Below, piece by piece: positions 27,095 through 35,344 of a stretch of DNA of 64,000 nucleotides. The notes beneath the pieces were generated by a model that had not been told where the DNA came from, did no database searches, and was given only the letters and a program-made list of their open reading frames with translations. How positions within the stretch are numbered: position 1 is the stretch's first letter; the number at the start of each line of letters is the position of its first letter. The translations under genes and the position numbers were made by a program. Source of the stretch: Desulfurella acetivorans A63 (GTDB lineage Bacteria > Campylobacterota_A > Desulfurellia > Desulfurellales > Desulfurellaceae); the NCBI GenBank assembly GCA_000517565.1, contig CP007051.1, forward strand, positions 1,602,001 through 1,666,000, written 5' to 3'.

Positions 27095-27918
27095 TTTTTG
27101 CTAGCCTTTATCTTTGCTGGAGAAAAACCTGCAAAATCACCATCTACCTGTATTGGTATATCAAAAGTATCAATAGAAATTTCATCAGCAAAAAAACATT
27201 CATGCAAATTTGAATTAATGTCAAAAAACAAAAAAATTGCAGTTTTTGTCATATTCCATAGACTTTTTTTTGTGTGAAACAAGCAAACATATAAATTTTT
27301 CTCAAAACAATTTGCTTTCTTGAAAATGGGAAAATTACCACCGTATTTTTTAGCATTTGTAGCTATTACACTGTAACAGCGCTTTTTCCCAAAAGCCGTT
27401 TTAACACTTATTAGTTTATCAAATGATTTTACACTTTTTATGCCACTTAAAATATAGGATAGCTTTCCTGAATATTCTTTTAGAGAATGATTTACATCAA
27501 GTACAGCAGCAGCATCTATACCAACACCTGCCATTAACACAAAGTACCTATTATTTAACTCTCCCAAATGAACATTAACATAATTTTGCTTTAAATAACG
27601 CTTTGCACATTTTAGGGCATTTCTTGGTAAACCAAGCTCCAGTGCAAATACATCGGAAGTCCCACAAGGCAACACACCAAGTTTAATATCTTTATCTACA
27701 ATACCATTTACAACTTCATTTAGCGTACCATCACCACCATAAGAACACACAATTTTATATGATGAATTAATTTTTTTTGCTATCTCAAAACCATCCATTG
27801 GCCTTTTTGTGTAAAAAATATCCACTTTTTTAAATGATTCATTAAATATCTGTTTTATTTGCATAAGTTTATTAATTGAAAATCTACGGGCTTTTGGGTT
27901 GGCAATTATTGCTATCAT
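27073..27918 (-). CDS. Diacylglycerol kinase-like lipid kinase (DAGK catalytic family)
   Basis: 281 residues with IANPKA at the N-terminus, the catalytic GGDGTLNEVVNG motif near residue 60, LPCGTSDVFALELGLP, and GVGIDAA. Enzymes of this family phosphorylate diacylglycerol, sphingoid or related lipids at the inner membrane. It overlaps the PAP2 gene, so a kinase/phosphatase pair acting on the same lipid pool is plausible. ATG 27918 overlaps the MBL gene stop. Confidence 0.87.
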   Translation of the reverse strand: MIAIIANPKARRFSINKLMQIKQIFNESFKKVDIFYTKRPMDGFEIAKKINSSYKIVCSYGGDGTLNEVVNGIVDKDIKLGVLPCGTSDVFALELGLPRNALKCAKRYLKQNYVNVHLGELNNRYFVLMAGVGIDAAAVLDVNHSLKEYSGKLSYILSGIKSVKSFDKLISVKTAFGKKRCYSVIATNAKKYGGNFPIFKKANCFEKNLYVCLFHTKKSLWNMTKTAIFLFFDINSNLHECFFADEISIDTFDIPIQVDGDFAGFSPAKIKASKKCVKVLI

Positions 27919-28703
27919 ATATTTTCTAACTCCACTATCATATTATCCCATGCTGCAATTACATTTGTATTTGTCTTTTGGGATATTTCTTTCGCAACAA
28001 GGTGAGGGCTTTCATTTAAAAAACCCATACCAAAATGTGTTAAAATCAATATTTTTGGTTTAAAAATTTCCAAAAACTTATACATATCGCTTGCAGATAG
28101 ATGCATATATCCTGGCATCTGATTTTTAAAAACTGTATTTACAATAACAACATCGGCTCTATAATCTATAGCTAATTGATCAGTATATAAAGTATCTGCA
28201 ATATATGCAAACGAGTAACTATCTGATTTAAATACTGCACCAAATGTTGGTGTAGTGTGTAGGTGGGTTAATTTTGTAGAAATTTTAAGATCACCAATAG
28301 CATAATCTGTATATTCTTTTAAATAAAGTATATTAAATTTGTCTCTATTGTAATGTAAAACTACAGGATCTTCATCCAATGCTGCAGATGGCGCAAACAA
28401 ATACCTGGTGCGTTTTCCAGATATTACCATTGACTCCATTATAGAATTAATATCTGCGCAGTGGTCTAGATGTCTGTGACTTAAAAAAATACCATCAACC
28501 TTAGACATGTTAATCTTATTTTTCAATGCTGTAACCAAAGCACCAGGTCCTGGGTCTATAACAAATGTTTTACCACCTAAATGAAACCAAATCCCGCCAC
28601 TTTTGCGTATCTGGTAAAATACACTAAATCTTCCACCTGCCGTGCCTAAAAAAATAATCTTATCTTTGCCATTTTTAAAATTTCTATCTTTCAAAATACG
28701 CAT
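27915..28703 (-). CDS. MBL-fold metallo-hydrolase (RNase Z-like)
   Basis: About 262 residues with IIFLGTAGGRF at the N-terminus, the metal motif SHRHLDHCAD, ADTLYTD, and ILTHFGMG near the end. The fold is that of beta-lactamase/RNase Z/PhnP-like phosphodiesterases; the substrate is unknown. Start choice is uncertain. ATG 28703 overlaps the end of mtaB by 20 bases and has only a weak ribosome site; a TTG at 28736 would overlap by 53. Confidence 0.8.
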   Translation of the reverse strand: MRILKDRNFKNGKDKIIFLGTAGGRFSVFYQIRKSGGIWFHLGGKTFVIDPGPGALVTALKNKINMSKVDGIFLSHRHLDHCADINSIMESMVISGKRTRYLFAPSAALDEDPVVLHYNRDKFNILYLKEYTDYAIGDLKISTKLTHLHTTPTFGAVFKSDSYSFAYIADTLYTDQLAIDYRADVVIVNTVFKNQMPGYMHLSASDMYKFLEIFKPKILILTHFGMGFLNESPHLVAKEISQKTNTNVIAAWDNMIVELENI

Positions 28704-29913
28704 AAACACCATCAAAATTAGTAATCTTTCCTTCAATTAAGCCTTTTTCCTCTATTTTTGTCAACACCTTAAAGTATTGGCTTGCAAGGGCTAAATTATA
28801 CTCATCATTTTGAACAAAGGTGCGCTTTTGTTGTACAATAATTTGTGTACTTTTATTTATAAATTGTTGCATTTTTTGTTTGAACTTAATATTTATGAGT
28901 TCTTTAAGTTTATTTGATCTTTCTTTTAAAGTATTATTATTTACGTAATTTGAAACTTCTTTTGTAAAAGGTCTATGAGAATATGTAAAAATATGTGCAA
29001 ACACAATATCATTATTCTCAACAAACTTATATGTAGTTAAAAAATCCTCATCAGTTTCTTCAAAACCAACAATTATATCTGTCCCTATAAATATACCCTT
29101 TTTTGAAGCATAATCTACAATTTTTTCAAAATCATAAGCAGTATAGTTTCTGTGTGCTAATTTAAGTATCCTATCACTGGCTGATTGAAGGGGTATATGT
29201 AGATGCTTTGCAAATTTTCCTGAAGCTATTATGTTAATAAGCTCTTTATCAACATACATAGGCTCAATTGAGCTTAACCTGATTCTAAAATTATACTTTA
29301 GTGAATCAATTTTTCTAAGCAGTTCTTTTAAGTTTTCATATGAGCCTATGTTTGTGCCTGTTAATACTATCTCGCCAAATCCTTGCTTTATAAAGTTTTC
29401 TATTTCTTTAATAACCAAAGAAGAATCTTTGCATCTTTGAATACCTCTTAAGTGAGCCACAACACAATAAGAACAAAAATTGCTGCAACCTTCTTGAATT
29501 TTTACAAATGGACGGCTTTTTTGCCAAAAAGATACAACTTTGTCTATATTGTAAGTTTTTGTTGGTAAAGATGTATCTACACTACGCTGGATAGCGCTTA
29601 ATATATCGTATTTGTACTTATTGCCTACAATATGAAGATTATTTGCATCAAAATAATCGTCTTTGTTAATTAGGTAACTATCGCAACCAGTGTAAATAAT
29701 ATGTGAATTCGGATTTTGCCTTTGAAGTTTTCTTAAAGTATGTCTTGATTGATCAGAAGCAGACTTTGTAACCGCGCATGAATTAATAACATAAATATCC
29801 GCTTTAGTCGACTTATCAACAACTTTATATTGATTAACAATAGACTCAATCATTAATTGCGTTTCATATTGATTTGTTTTGCAACCAAAGGTATAAAAAG
29901 CTATTGTTTTCAT
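28684..29913 (-). CDS. mtaB: tRNA t6A37 methylthiotransferase MtaB
   Basis: A radical-SAM enzyme that adds a methylthio group to t6A37 in tRNA. 409 residues with the N-terminal cluster-binding domain (FGCKTNQYE and INSCAVT), the SAM-cluster motif CSNFCSYC with the typical IQEG before it and RG shortly after, and a TRAM-like C-terminus. The length and the CKTNQ motif favour MtaB over MiaB and RimO. It lies directly downstream of hisB. Confidence 0.92.
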   Translation of the reverse strand: MKTIAFYTFGCKTNQYETQLMIESIVNQYKVVDKSTKADIYVINSCAVTKSASDQSRHTLRKLQRQNPNSHIIYTGCDSYLINKDDYFDANNLHIVGNKYKYDILSAIQRSVDTSLPTKTYNIDKVVSFWQKSRPFVKIQEGCSNFCSYCVVAHLRGIQRCKDSSLVIKEIENFIKQGFGEIVLTGTNIGSYENLKELLRKIDSLKYNFRIRLSSIEPMYVDKELINIIASGKFAKHLHIPLQSASDRILKLAHRNYTAYDFEKIVDYASKKGIFIGTDIIVGFEETDEDFLTTYKFVENNDIVFAHIFTYSHRPFTKEVSNYVNNNTLKERSNKLKELINIKFKQKMQQFINKSTQIIVQQKRTFVQNDEYNLALASQYFKVLTKIEEKGLIEGKITNFDGVYAYFER

Positions 29914-30477
29914 CTAAAGCGTAAGTTTTGTTGATAAAATTTCAGTTGAAGGCATACAGGCACTCTTTAAGCTTTTTGCTACAGATTTAAATACAGCTTC
30001 AACAATATGGTGTTTATTGTAGCCAGCAAGTTGCTTTATGTGCAAAACAATGCGAGCATTGCTTACAAACGCTCTCCAAAACTCTTCAATGAGTTCTACA
30101 TCAAAATTTAATATAGCTCCACTTACTTGGCAATCATACATTAAATAAACCCTGTTTGCCAAGTCAACACTTGATAATACCAAAGCATCATCCATAGGTA
30201 TAATGCTATAGCCAAATCTCTCAAAATTGGCTTTCCTTGTTTCTTCAAAAAAAGCCTGACCTAACACAATACCAACATCCTCAACTAAATGGTGGTAATC
30301 AACATCAATATCACCGCTTGCTTTCACATTTAAATCGAAATTGCTATGTCGTGAGAGTGTTTCTAACATATGATTAAAAAAACCAATACCTGTATCGATA
30401 TTATATTTAGCAGAACCATTAATACTAAGCTCGATTTTTATATTAGTTTCTTTTGTTTTTCTTTCAATCTTTGTCAT
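29914..30477 (-). CDS. hisB: Imidazoleglycerol-phosphate dehydratase
   Basis: A histidine biosynthesis step. 187 residues, the monofunctional form without a phosphatase domain. Conserved motifs are GIGFFNHMLETLSRH, DYHHLVEDVGIVLG, and later YNKHHIVEAVFKS, which provide the manganese-binding histidines. No other his gene is in the window, so the pathway is scattered. It adjoins ispA and mtaB with no gap. Confidence 0.96.
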   Translation of the reverse strand: MTKIERKTKETNIKIELSINGSAKYNIDTGIGFFNHMLETLSRHSNFDLNVKASGDIDVDYHHLVEDVGIVLGQAFFEETRKANFERFGYSIIPMDDALVLSSVDLANRVYLMYDCQVSGAILNFDVELIEEFWRAFVSNARIVLHIKQLAGYNKHHIVEAVFKSVAKSLKSACMPSTEILSTKLTL

Positions 30478-31329
30478 CTAACTAGCCCTTTTTACAATAA
30501 ATTCAGCTAATTCAATTAATCTTTCATGACCTTGGATATTTTTTAATGCATCAATCGCCAAACCTTTAAGTTTATTTGCTAGATCCAGACTTTTTTCAAT
30601 ACCATAGACTTTCGGGTATGTAAGTGTGTTATTGTCAATATCCTTTTTATCTTTGCCCAAAACTTTTTTATCGGATACTATATCTAAATAATCATCTATG
30701 ATCTGGTAAGACATACCCAAATATAAGCCAAATTTTGAAAAAGGGCGTTCATCTTGATCTGAAAGAATAGCTCCAATCTCACAGCACGCTTGCAAAAACC
30801 TCGCGGTTTTATTTTTATGTATAAAGTTAACAAGCCATTTTTGTGGTTTATTCAATTTGTTTTTACTTGAAAGGATATCTGCTGCCTGACCTAAAACCAT
30901 ACCATAAATGCCCGTTTTTTCGGATAATGTTTTAATTATCTTAACAATTTTCTCAGGTGATATTTTGGCGCTTGAAATCATATAAAATGCATTTGTATTC
31001 AAACCATCACCGGCCAAAATTGCCAGATCTTCACCAAAAACTATGTGATTAGTAGGTAAATTTCTTCTAAGTAATGCATTATCCATAGCAGGTAAATCAT
31101 CATGTATAAGAGAATACGCATGCAACATTTCAAGGCCCATAGCAATTTTATAGTCATCTTCGCTAACTTGTCTTTTTAACTCTATGATGGTTAACATTAA
31201 AAGAGCCCTTAAGCGTTTCCCACCATTCAAAAGGCTGTAACAAAAGGCCTCATTAAAACTTTCTATATATAATCTTTGTTTACTACAATACTGACTTAGC
31301 TTAGAATCAATGATTTGTTTGTAACTCAT
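30478..31329 (-). CDS. ispA: Polyprenyl (farnesyl/geranyl) diphosphate synthase
   Basis: 283 residues. The first aspartate-rich motif is DDLPAMDNALLRR and the second is DDYLDIVSDKK, with GGKRLR upstream, which defines short-chain isoprenyl diphosphate synthases. It condenses IPP with DMAPP/GPP. The order xseB-ispA with a 4-base overlap is the common bacterial arrangement. Product chain length cannot be fixed by eye. Confidence 0.94.
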   Translation of the reverse strand: MSYKQIIDSKLSQYCSKQRLYIESFNEAFCYSLLNGGKRLRALLMLTIIELKRQVSEDDYKIAMGLEMLHAYSLIHDDLPAMDNALLRRNLPTNHIVFGEDLAILAGDGLNTNAFYMISSAKISPEKIVKIIKTLSEKTGIYGMVLGQAADILSSKNKLNKPQKWLVNFIHKNKTARFLQACCEIGAILSDQDERPFSKFGLYLGMSYQIIDDYLDIVSDKKVLGKDKKDIDNNTLTYPKVYGIEKSLDLANKLKGLAIDALKNIQGHERLIELAEFIVKRAS

Positions 31330-31541
31330 TCTAGATCTTCCATTTCAACTTCACTATCTTTCATAATAACTTTAACTTTATTTTCTGCCTTTTGAAGTGT
31401 CAAAGAACAAAACTTTGACAATTCCATACCCTCTTCAAAGTATTTTAAAGCATCTTCCAAATTTAAATTTTCTTGTTCTAATTTTTGAGCTATTTCTTCA
31501 AGGCGTTTTAGAGCCTGTTCAAAACTAAGTTCTTGATTCAT
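31326..31541 (-). CDS. xseB: Exodeoxyribonuclease VII small subunit
   Basis: 71 residues of helical coiled coil with the family pattern SFEQALKRLEEIAQKLEQ followed by LEDALKYFEEGMEL. Partner of XseA. ATG 31541 overlaps the epimerase stop codon by four bases, and the stop overlaps ispA. Confidence 0.94.
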   Translation of the reverse strand: MNQELSFEQALKRLEEIAQKLEQENLNLEDALKYFEEGMELSKFCSLTLQKAENKVKVIMKDSEVEMEDLE

Positions 31542-32515
31542 CTATCCTGCTCTTTTGTACTTATATCTTTTAAAAACGATGCGTTTTCTACATACCAATC
31601 GCATAATCTTTTTATTCCTTCTTCAATAGTTACCTTTGGTGTAAAGTCCAGCATTGAATTAATTTTTGAAAAATCAGCACGTGTGGCTAAAACATCTGCT
31701 TTGTGAAACTCTTTGTGCACAATTTTTGCCTTTTTACCTAAATTTTGTTCAATGAGACTTATTATATAATTAAGAGAATAAGAAGTGTTTGCCCCTACAT
31801 TGAAAGCTTCGCAACCAACTTTTTTTAGTCCTTTAATTGTTGCATCCACTGCATCATCAATATATGTAAAATCTCTTGACTGACTACCATCTCCAAAAAT
31901 AATTACTGGTTCTTCTTCGTATATCCATTTTATAAATCTAAATATACTCATATCCGGTCTGCCATATGGACCATATACTGTAAAGTATCTTAGCATGGTA
32001 ACATCTATACCATATAGCTGGTAATAGGAATAAGCAATTGCTTCCATTGCTTTTTTACTTGCAGCATATACTGACAATGGTTTGTTTACGCAATAGTCTT
32101 CTCTAAACGGTAATGACTCACCTGCATAAAGCGATGAAGTAGACGCAAGCACTACTTTTTCAACACCAAAACGCTTTGCAAGCTCAAATAAATTCAGCGT
32201 TCCGAGTGTATTTGTAGATAAATAAACAAAAGGATTTTGCATAGAATATCTAACGCCAGCACGGGCAGCTAAATTTATTATACTATCAAACTTGTGCATT
32301 TGAAATATGAGCTTTAGCACATCAAAATTTTCAACATCTGCTTCATAAAATATGAAATTTTTATAACCTTTTAATATAGATAGTCTTTTTTGTTTCATTT
32401 TTACATCGTAGTATTGATTTAGATTATCTATACCTACACAGGTTTTTCCTTGCTCAAGCAACGCACGCGTTGTAGAAAATCCTATAAAACCAGCACATCC
32501 TGGTATAAAAATCAC
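31538..32515 (-). CDS. NAD-dependent nucleotide-sugar epimerase (UDP-glucuronate 4-epimerase-like)
   Basis: An extended SDR enzyme of 325 residues. The dinucleotide loop is GCAGFIG at the N-terminus, the catalytic motif is YAASKKA with an upstream STSSLYAG, and NQYYDVKMKQKR near residue 35 is typical of UDP-glucuronate epimerases. It probably inverts C4 of a UDP-uronic sugar made by the dehydrogenase encoded just upstream, giving a precursor for surface polysaccharide. Substrate (with or without N-acetyl) uncertain. Confidence 0.88.
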   Translation of the reverse strand: MIFIPGCAGFIGFSTTRALLEQGKTCVGIDNLNQYYDVKMKQKRLSILKGYKNFIFYEADVENFDVLKLIFQMHKFDSIINLAARAGVRYSMQNPFVYLSTNTLGTLNLFELAKRFGVEKVVLASTSSLYAGESLPFREDYCVNKPLSVYAASKKAMEAIAYSYYQLYGIDVTMLRYFTVYGPYGRPDMSIFRFIKWIYEEEPVIIFGDGSQSRDFTYIDDAVDATIKGLKKVGCEAFNVGANTSYSLNYIISLIEQNLGKKAKIVHKEFHKADVLATRADFSKINSMLDFTPKVTIEEGIKRLCDWYVENASFLKDISTKEQDR

Positions 32516-32518
32516 TTT

Positions 32519-33802
32519 TTAAAGCCTCCACAAATAAACTGTGTCTGGTAAGTCTTTCTTGTCAACCACACTTTTTACATCTATCAAGCATGAGTTATCC
32601 TTCAAACATTTAAGCCATAACTTTTCTTTTATAAATTCATCATGCTTTACAGCTAATATCACACAATCATATTGCTTTAGCAATGGTGAGTCTATAAGGG
32701 CAATATTGCCATAATGGGATAACACTTCTTCTTTTATAACATGAGGGTCATAGACTTCAACATTCATATTGAAGTTTCTAAGCTCTCTATATATATCAAA
32801 TACCAGGCTGTTTCTTGTATCTTTTATGTTTTCTTTAAATGTAAAGCCCAGTATCAAACAATTATGGCCTAAATTTTTTTGCATAATAAGCTTTACTGAT
32901 TCTTGAGCAATATAGCAACCCATAGAATCATTAAGTCTTCTTCCAGCTAATATAACCTGGGGTAAATACCCTAATTCCTGAGCTTTGTATGTTAAATAAT
33001 ACGGGTCAACACTTATACAATGGCCACCAACAAGACCTGGTTCAAATTTTAAAAAATTCCATTTAGTCGCAGCTGCATCAAGGACTTCTTTTGTATCAAG
33101 TCCCATTTTATGAAAAATTAAACTCAGCTCGTTCATTAATGCAATATTTAAATCCCTTTGTGTATTTTCAATTACTTTTGCTGCTTCTGCTGTTTTTATG
33201 TTTGGGGCTTTGTACACATTTGTAATCTTACCGTATATTTTTGACAAAATCTCCAAACTTTCTTCATTTGAAGCTGATACCACTTTAGTTATATTTTCAA
33301 GTGTGTGTAACCTATCGCCTGGATTTATACGCTCTGGCGAGTAACCTACAAAAAAGTCATTTAAGTAGCTTAAACCTGAAGTTTTCTGTAGTATTGGAAC
33401 ACATATATCTTCTGTTACACCAGGGTATACGGTTGATTCATATACAACAATTGAGCCTTTAGCCAAATTTTTTCCAACGATATAACTTGCGCTTTCAACA
33501 AGGCTTAAATCTGGCAATTTGCTTTTTAAAATAGGCGTTGGAACTGTAACAATAATAACACTTGACTCTTTTAAAAAAGATGCGTCGTTTGTGTAAAAAA
33601 TATTTGGTGATTTTATAGAACTGCTATCGGTTTCACCTGTTATATCAAAGCCTTTATTAAGTTCATCTATACGTTTTTTATTTATATCAAAGCCAATTAC
33701 ACTAAAATATCTAGCAAGGCTTACTGCCAGAGGCAAACCAACATAACCAAGCCCTACAACTGCAATTTTTTTTTGTTTTTTTTCAAACCCCTCTATGGTC
33801 AT
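32519..33802 (-). CDS. Nucleotide-sugar 6-dehydrogenase (UDP-GlcNAc/UDP-glucose dehydrogenase family)
   Basis: 427 residues with AVVGLGYVGLPLA, YESTVYPGVTED, the ETAE/K-type region KTAEAAKVIENTQRDLNIALMNE (given in part), the catalytic cysteine in GGHCISVDPYYL, and a C-terminal FTFKENIKDTRNS. The N-terminal GFDINKKRI and overall length favour the WbpA/TviB/WecC group acting on UDP-N-acetyl sugars. With the downstream epimerase it would make a UDP-uronate of the galacto series. TAAATG-coupled to the stress protein gene. Confidence 0.9.
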   Translation of the reverse strand: MTIEGFEKKQKKIAVVGLGYVGLPLAVSLARYFSVIGFDINKKRIDELNKGFDITGETDSSSIKSPNIFYTNDASFLKESSVIIVTVPTPILKSKLPDLSLVESASYIVGKNLAKGSIVVYESTVYPGVTEDICVPILQKTSGLSYLNDFFVGYSPERINPGDRLHTLENITKVVSASNEESLEILSKIYGKITNVYKAPNIKTAEAAKVIENTQRDLNIALMNELSLIFHKMGLDTKEVLDAAATKWNFLKFEPGLVGGHCISVDPYYLTYKAQELGYLPQVILAGRRLNDSMGCYIAQESVKLIMQKNLGHNCLILGFTFKENIKDTRNSLVFDIYRELRNFNMNVEVYDPHVIKEEVLSHYGNIALIDSPLLKQYDCVILAVKHDEFIKEKLWLKCLKDNSCLIDVKSVVDKKDLPDTVYLWRL

Positions 33803-34246
33803 TTACATTTTCACCACTAAAATAGGTTTCTTTGACATTCTTAAAACTTTTTCCGTAGTTGAACCAAAAACAAATCGCTCAAGCGCACTTTTGCCTTGTG
33901 CACCCATAACTATCAAGTCAATGTCATTATTTGTTGCAAACTCAACAATTTTCTTTGGAGCATCACCAACTTCAATGTGCATATCAAAATTATCAAAATC
34001 TTTCAAAATCTTATTTTTTATATGTTCAAAGTAGTTTTCTGCCTCTTGCCTCATTGAAGCTTCTATTTTATCAAGTGGCAGAGATGGTACATAGCCAAGT
34101 GCAGCTTGTAAATCAGTTATTACATAATAAATGTGCAATTTTGCACCATAGGCTTTTGCCAAACTAAGCGCGTACTCAATAGCTTTTTGAGCATTTTCAC
34201 TCAAATCTGTAGGAATAAGTATGTTTTTTGGGCTAAAACCTTGCAT
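33803..34246 (-). CDS. Universal stress protein, ATP-binding type
   Basis: 147 residues with one Usp domain. The N-terminal ILIPTDLSENA and the nucleotide loop GAQGKSALERFVFGSTTEKV (G2xG9xGST pattern) mark the ATP-binding subgroup. Cytoplasmic; role in stress survival only by family. 12 bases after asd, with a GGAGG-type ribosome site. Confidence 0.93.
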   Translation of the reverse strand: MQGFSPKNILIPTDLSENAQKAIEYALSLAKAYGAKLHIYYVITDLQAALGYVPSLPLDKIEASMRQEAENYFEHIKNKILKDFDNFDMHIEVGDAPKKIVEFATNNDIDLIVMGAQGKSALERFVFGSTTEKVLRMSKKPILVVKM

Positions 34247-34258
34247 AGAAAGCCTCCT

Positions 34259-35281
34259 TTATAAATATTTTTCGATCAAAATCTGAGCTATCTGCACAGC
34301 ATTATAAGCTGCACCTTTAAGTAAGTTGTCTGCTACTACCCACAGATTAAGTCCATTTTCGATTGACTCGTCACGTCTTATGCGTCCAACAAATGTCTCT
34401 CCTCTGCCGCTAACTTCTATAGGCGTTGGATAAATTAGGCTTTTTGGATCATCCATAAGCACACAACCTGCAGCTTCTTTTATAAGTTTTCTAACTTCGT
34501 TTATATCAAATGGCTTTTTGGTTTCAACATTGACAGATTCTGAGTGTCCCCTTAAAACAGGAACTCTAACGCATGTTGCGGTGACTTTTATTGAATCATC
34601 GTGGAAAATCTTTTTAGTTTCGTTAACCATTTTCATTTCTTCTTTTGTGTAGTCATTTTCTAAAAATACATCTATGTGTGGTAAACAATTAAAAGCTATT
34701 TTTTTTGGGAAAACCTTTGGCTTATATGAATCATACTTAAATTCAAAAAACGCTTTTGTTTCGTCAATTAATTCTTCCATTGCCCTTCTTCCTGCACCGC
34801 TTGTTGCCTGGTATGTGGAAACGACAATCCTTTTGATGCCAAAATTATCATATATTGGTTTTAGCGCTACAACCATCTGTATGGTAGAACAATTCGGGTT
34901 AGCTATAATGCCTTTGTTTTTATACAAAGCAATATCTTCTGCATTTACTTCCGGTACAACAAGCGGTATATCTTTATCCATTCTAAAGTAACTTGTATTA
35001 TCTACCACAACCGCTCCAGATCTTGCAGCAATAGGAGCATACTTTGCACTAACGCTGCCTCCAGCACTAAAAAGCGCTATATCTATATCTTTAAACGATT
35101 CTTCATTCAACACTTCTACAGGTATTTCTTGGCCTTTGAAAGTGACATTTTTACCAATCGAACGCTCTGAGGCAAGAGGTAAAAGTTTTTTTACAGGGAA
35201 ATTAAAATCTTCAAGTGTTTTAATCATATCCTCGCCAACTGCTCCTGTTGCACCAACAACTGCTACATTGTAACTTTTCAT
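34259..35281 (-). CDS. asd: Aspartate-semialdehyde dehydrogenase
   Basis: Reduces aspartyl phosphate in the lysine, threonine, methionine and diaminopimelate pathway. 340 residues with VVGATGAVGEDM, the catalytic cysteine in NPNCSTIQM, TYQATSGAGRRAMEEL, and VRVPVLRGHSE, whose His is the general base. A GGGGG ribosome site lies just before ATG 35281. First gene behind an extended -10 promoter. Confidence 0.96.
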   Translation of the reverse strand: MKSYNVAVVGATGAVGEDMIKTLEDFNFPVKKLLPLASERSIGKNVTFKGQEIPVEVLNEESFKDIDIALFSAGGSVSAKYAPIAARSGAVVVDNTSYFRMDKDIPLVVPEVNAEDIALYKNKGIIANPNCSTIQMVVALKPIYDNFGIKRIVVSTYQATSGAGRRAMEELIDETKAFFEFKYDSYKPKVFPKKIAFNCLPHIDVFLENDYTKEEMKMVNETKKIFHDDSIKVTATCVRVPVLRGHSESVNVETKKPFDINEVRKLIKEAAGCVLMDDPKSLIYPTPIEVSGRGETFVGRIRRDESIENGLNLWVVADNLLKGAAYNAVQIAQILIEKYL

Positions 35282-35316
35282 TGCAAACCCCCAAAATTTG
35301 CGCTTATTTGTTTATG

Positions 35317-35344
35317 ATTATAGCATTATTATTGTAAAAATCAA
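35317..35344 (-). promoter_or_regulatory. Extended -10 promoter of asd
   Basis: On the minus strand TTGATT (complement of 35339-35344), a 16-base spacer, then TGC-TATAAT (complement of 35317-35325). The perfect -10 with its TG extension is strong. The -35 overlaps the stop codon of the upstream CCA-transferase fusion gene. Transcription would start near 35310. Confidence 0.8.
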
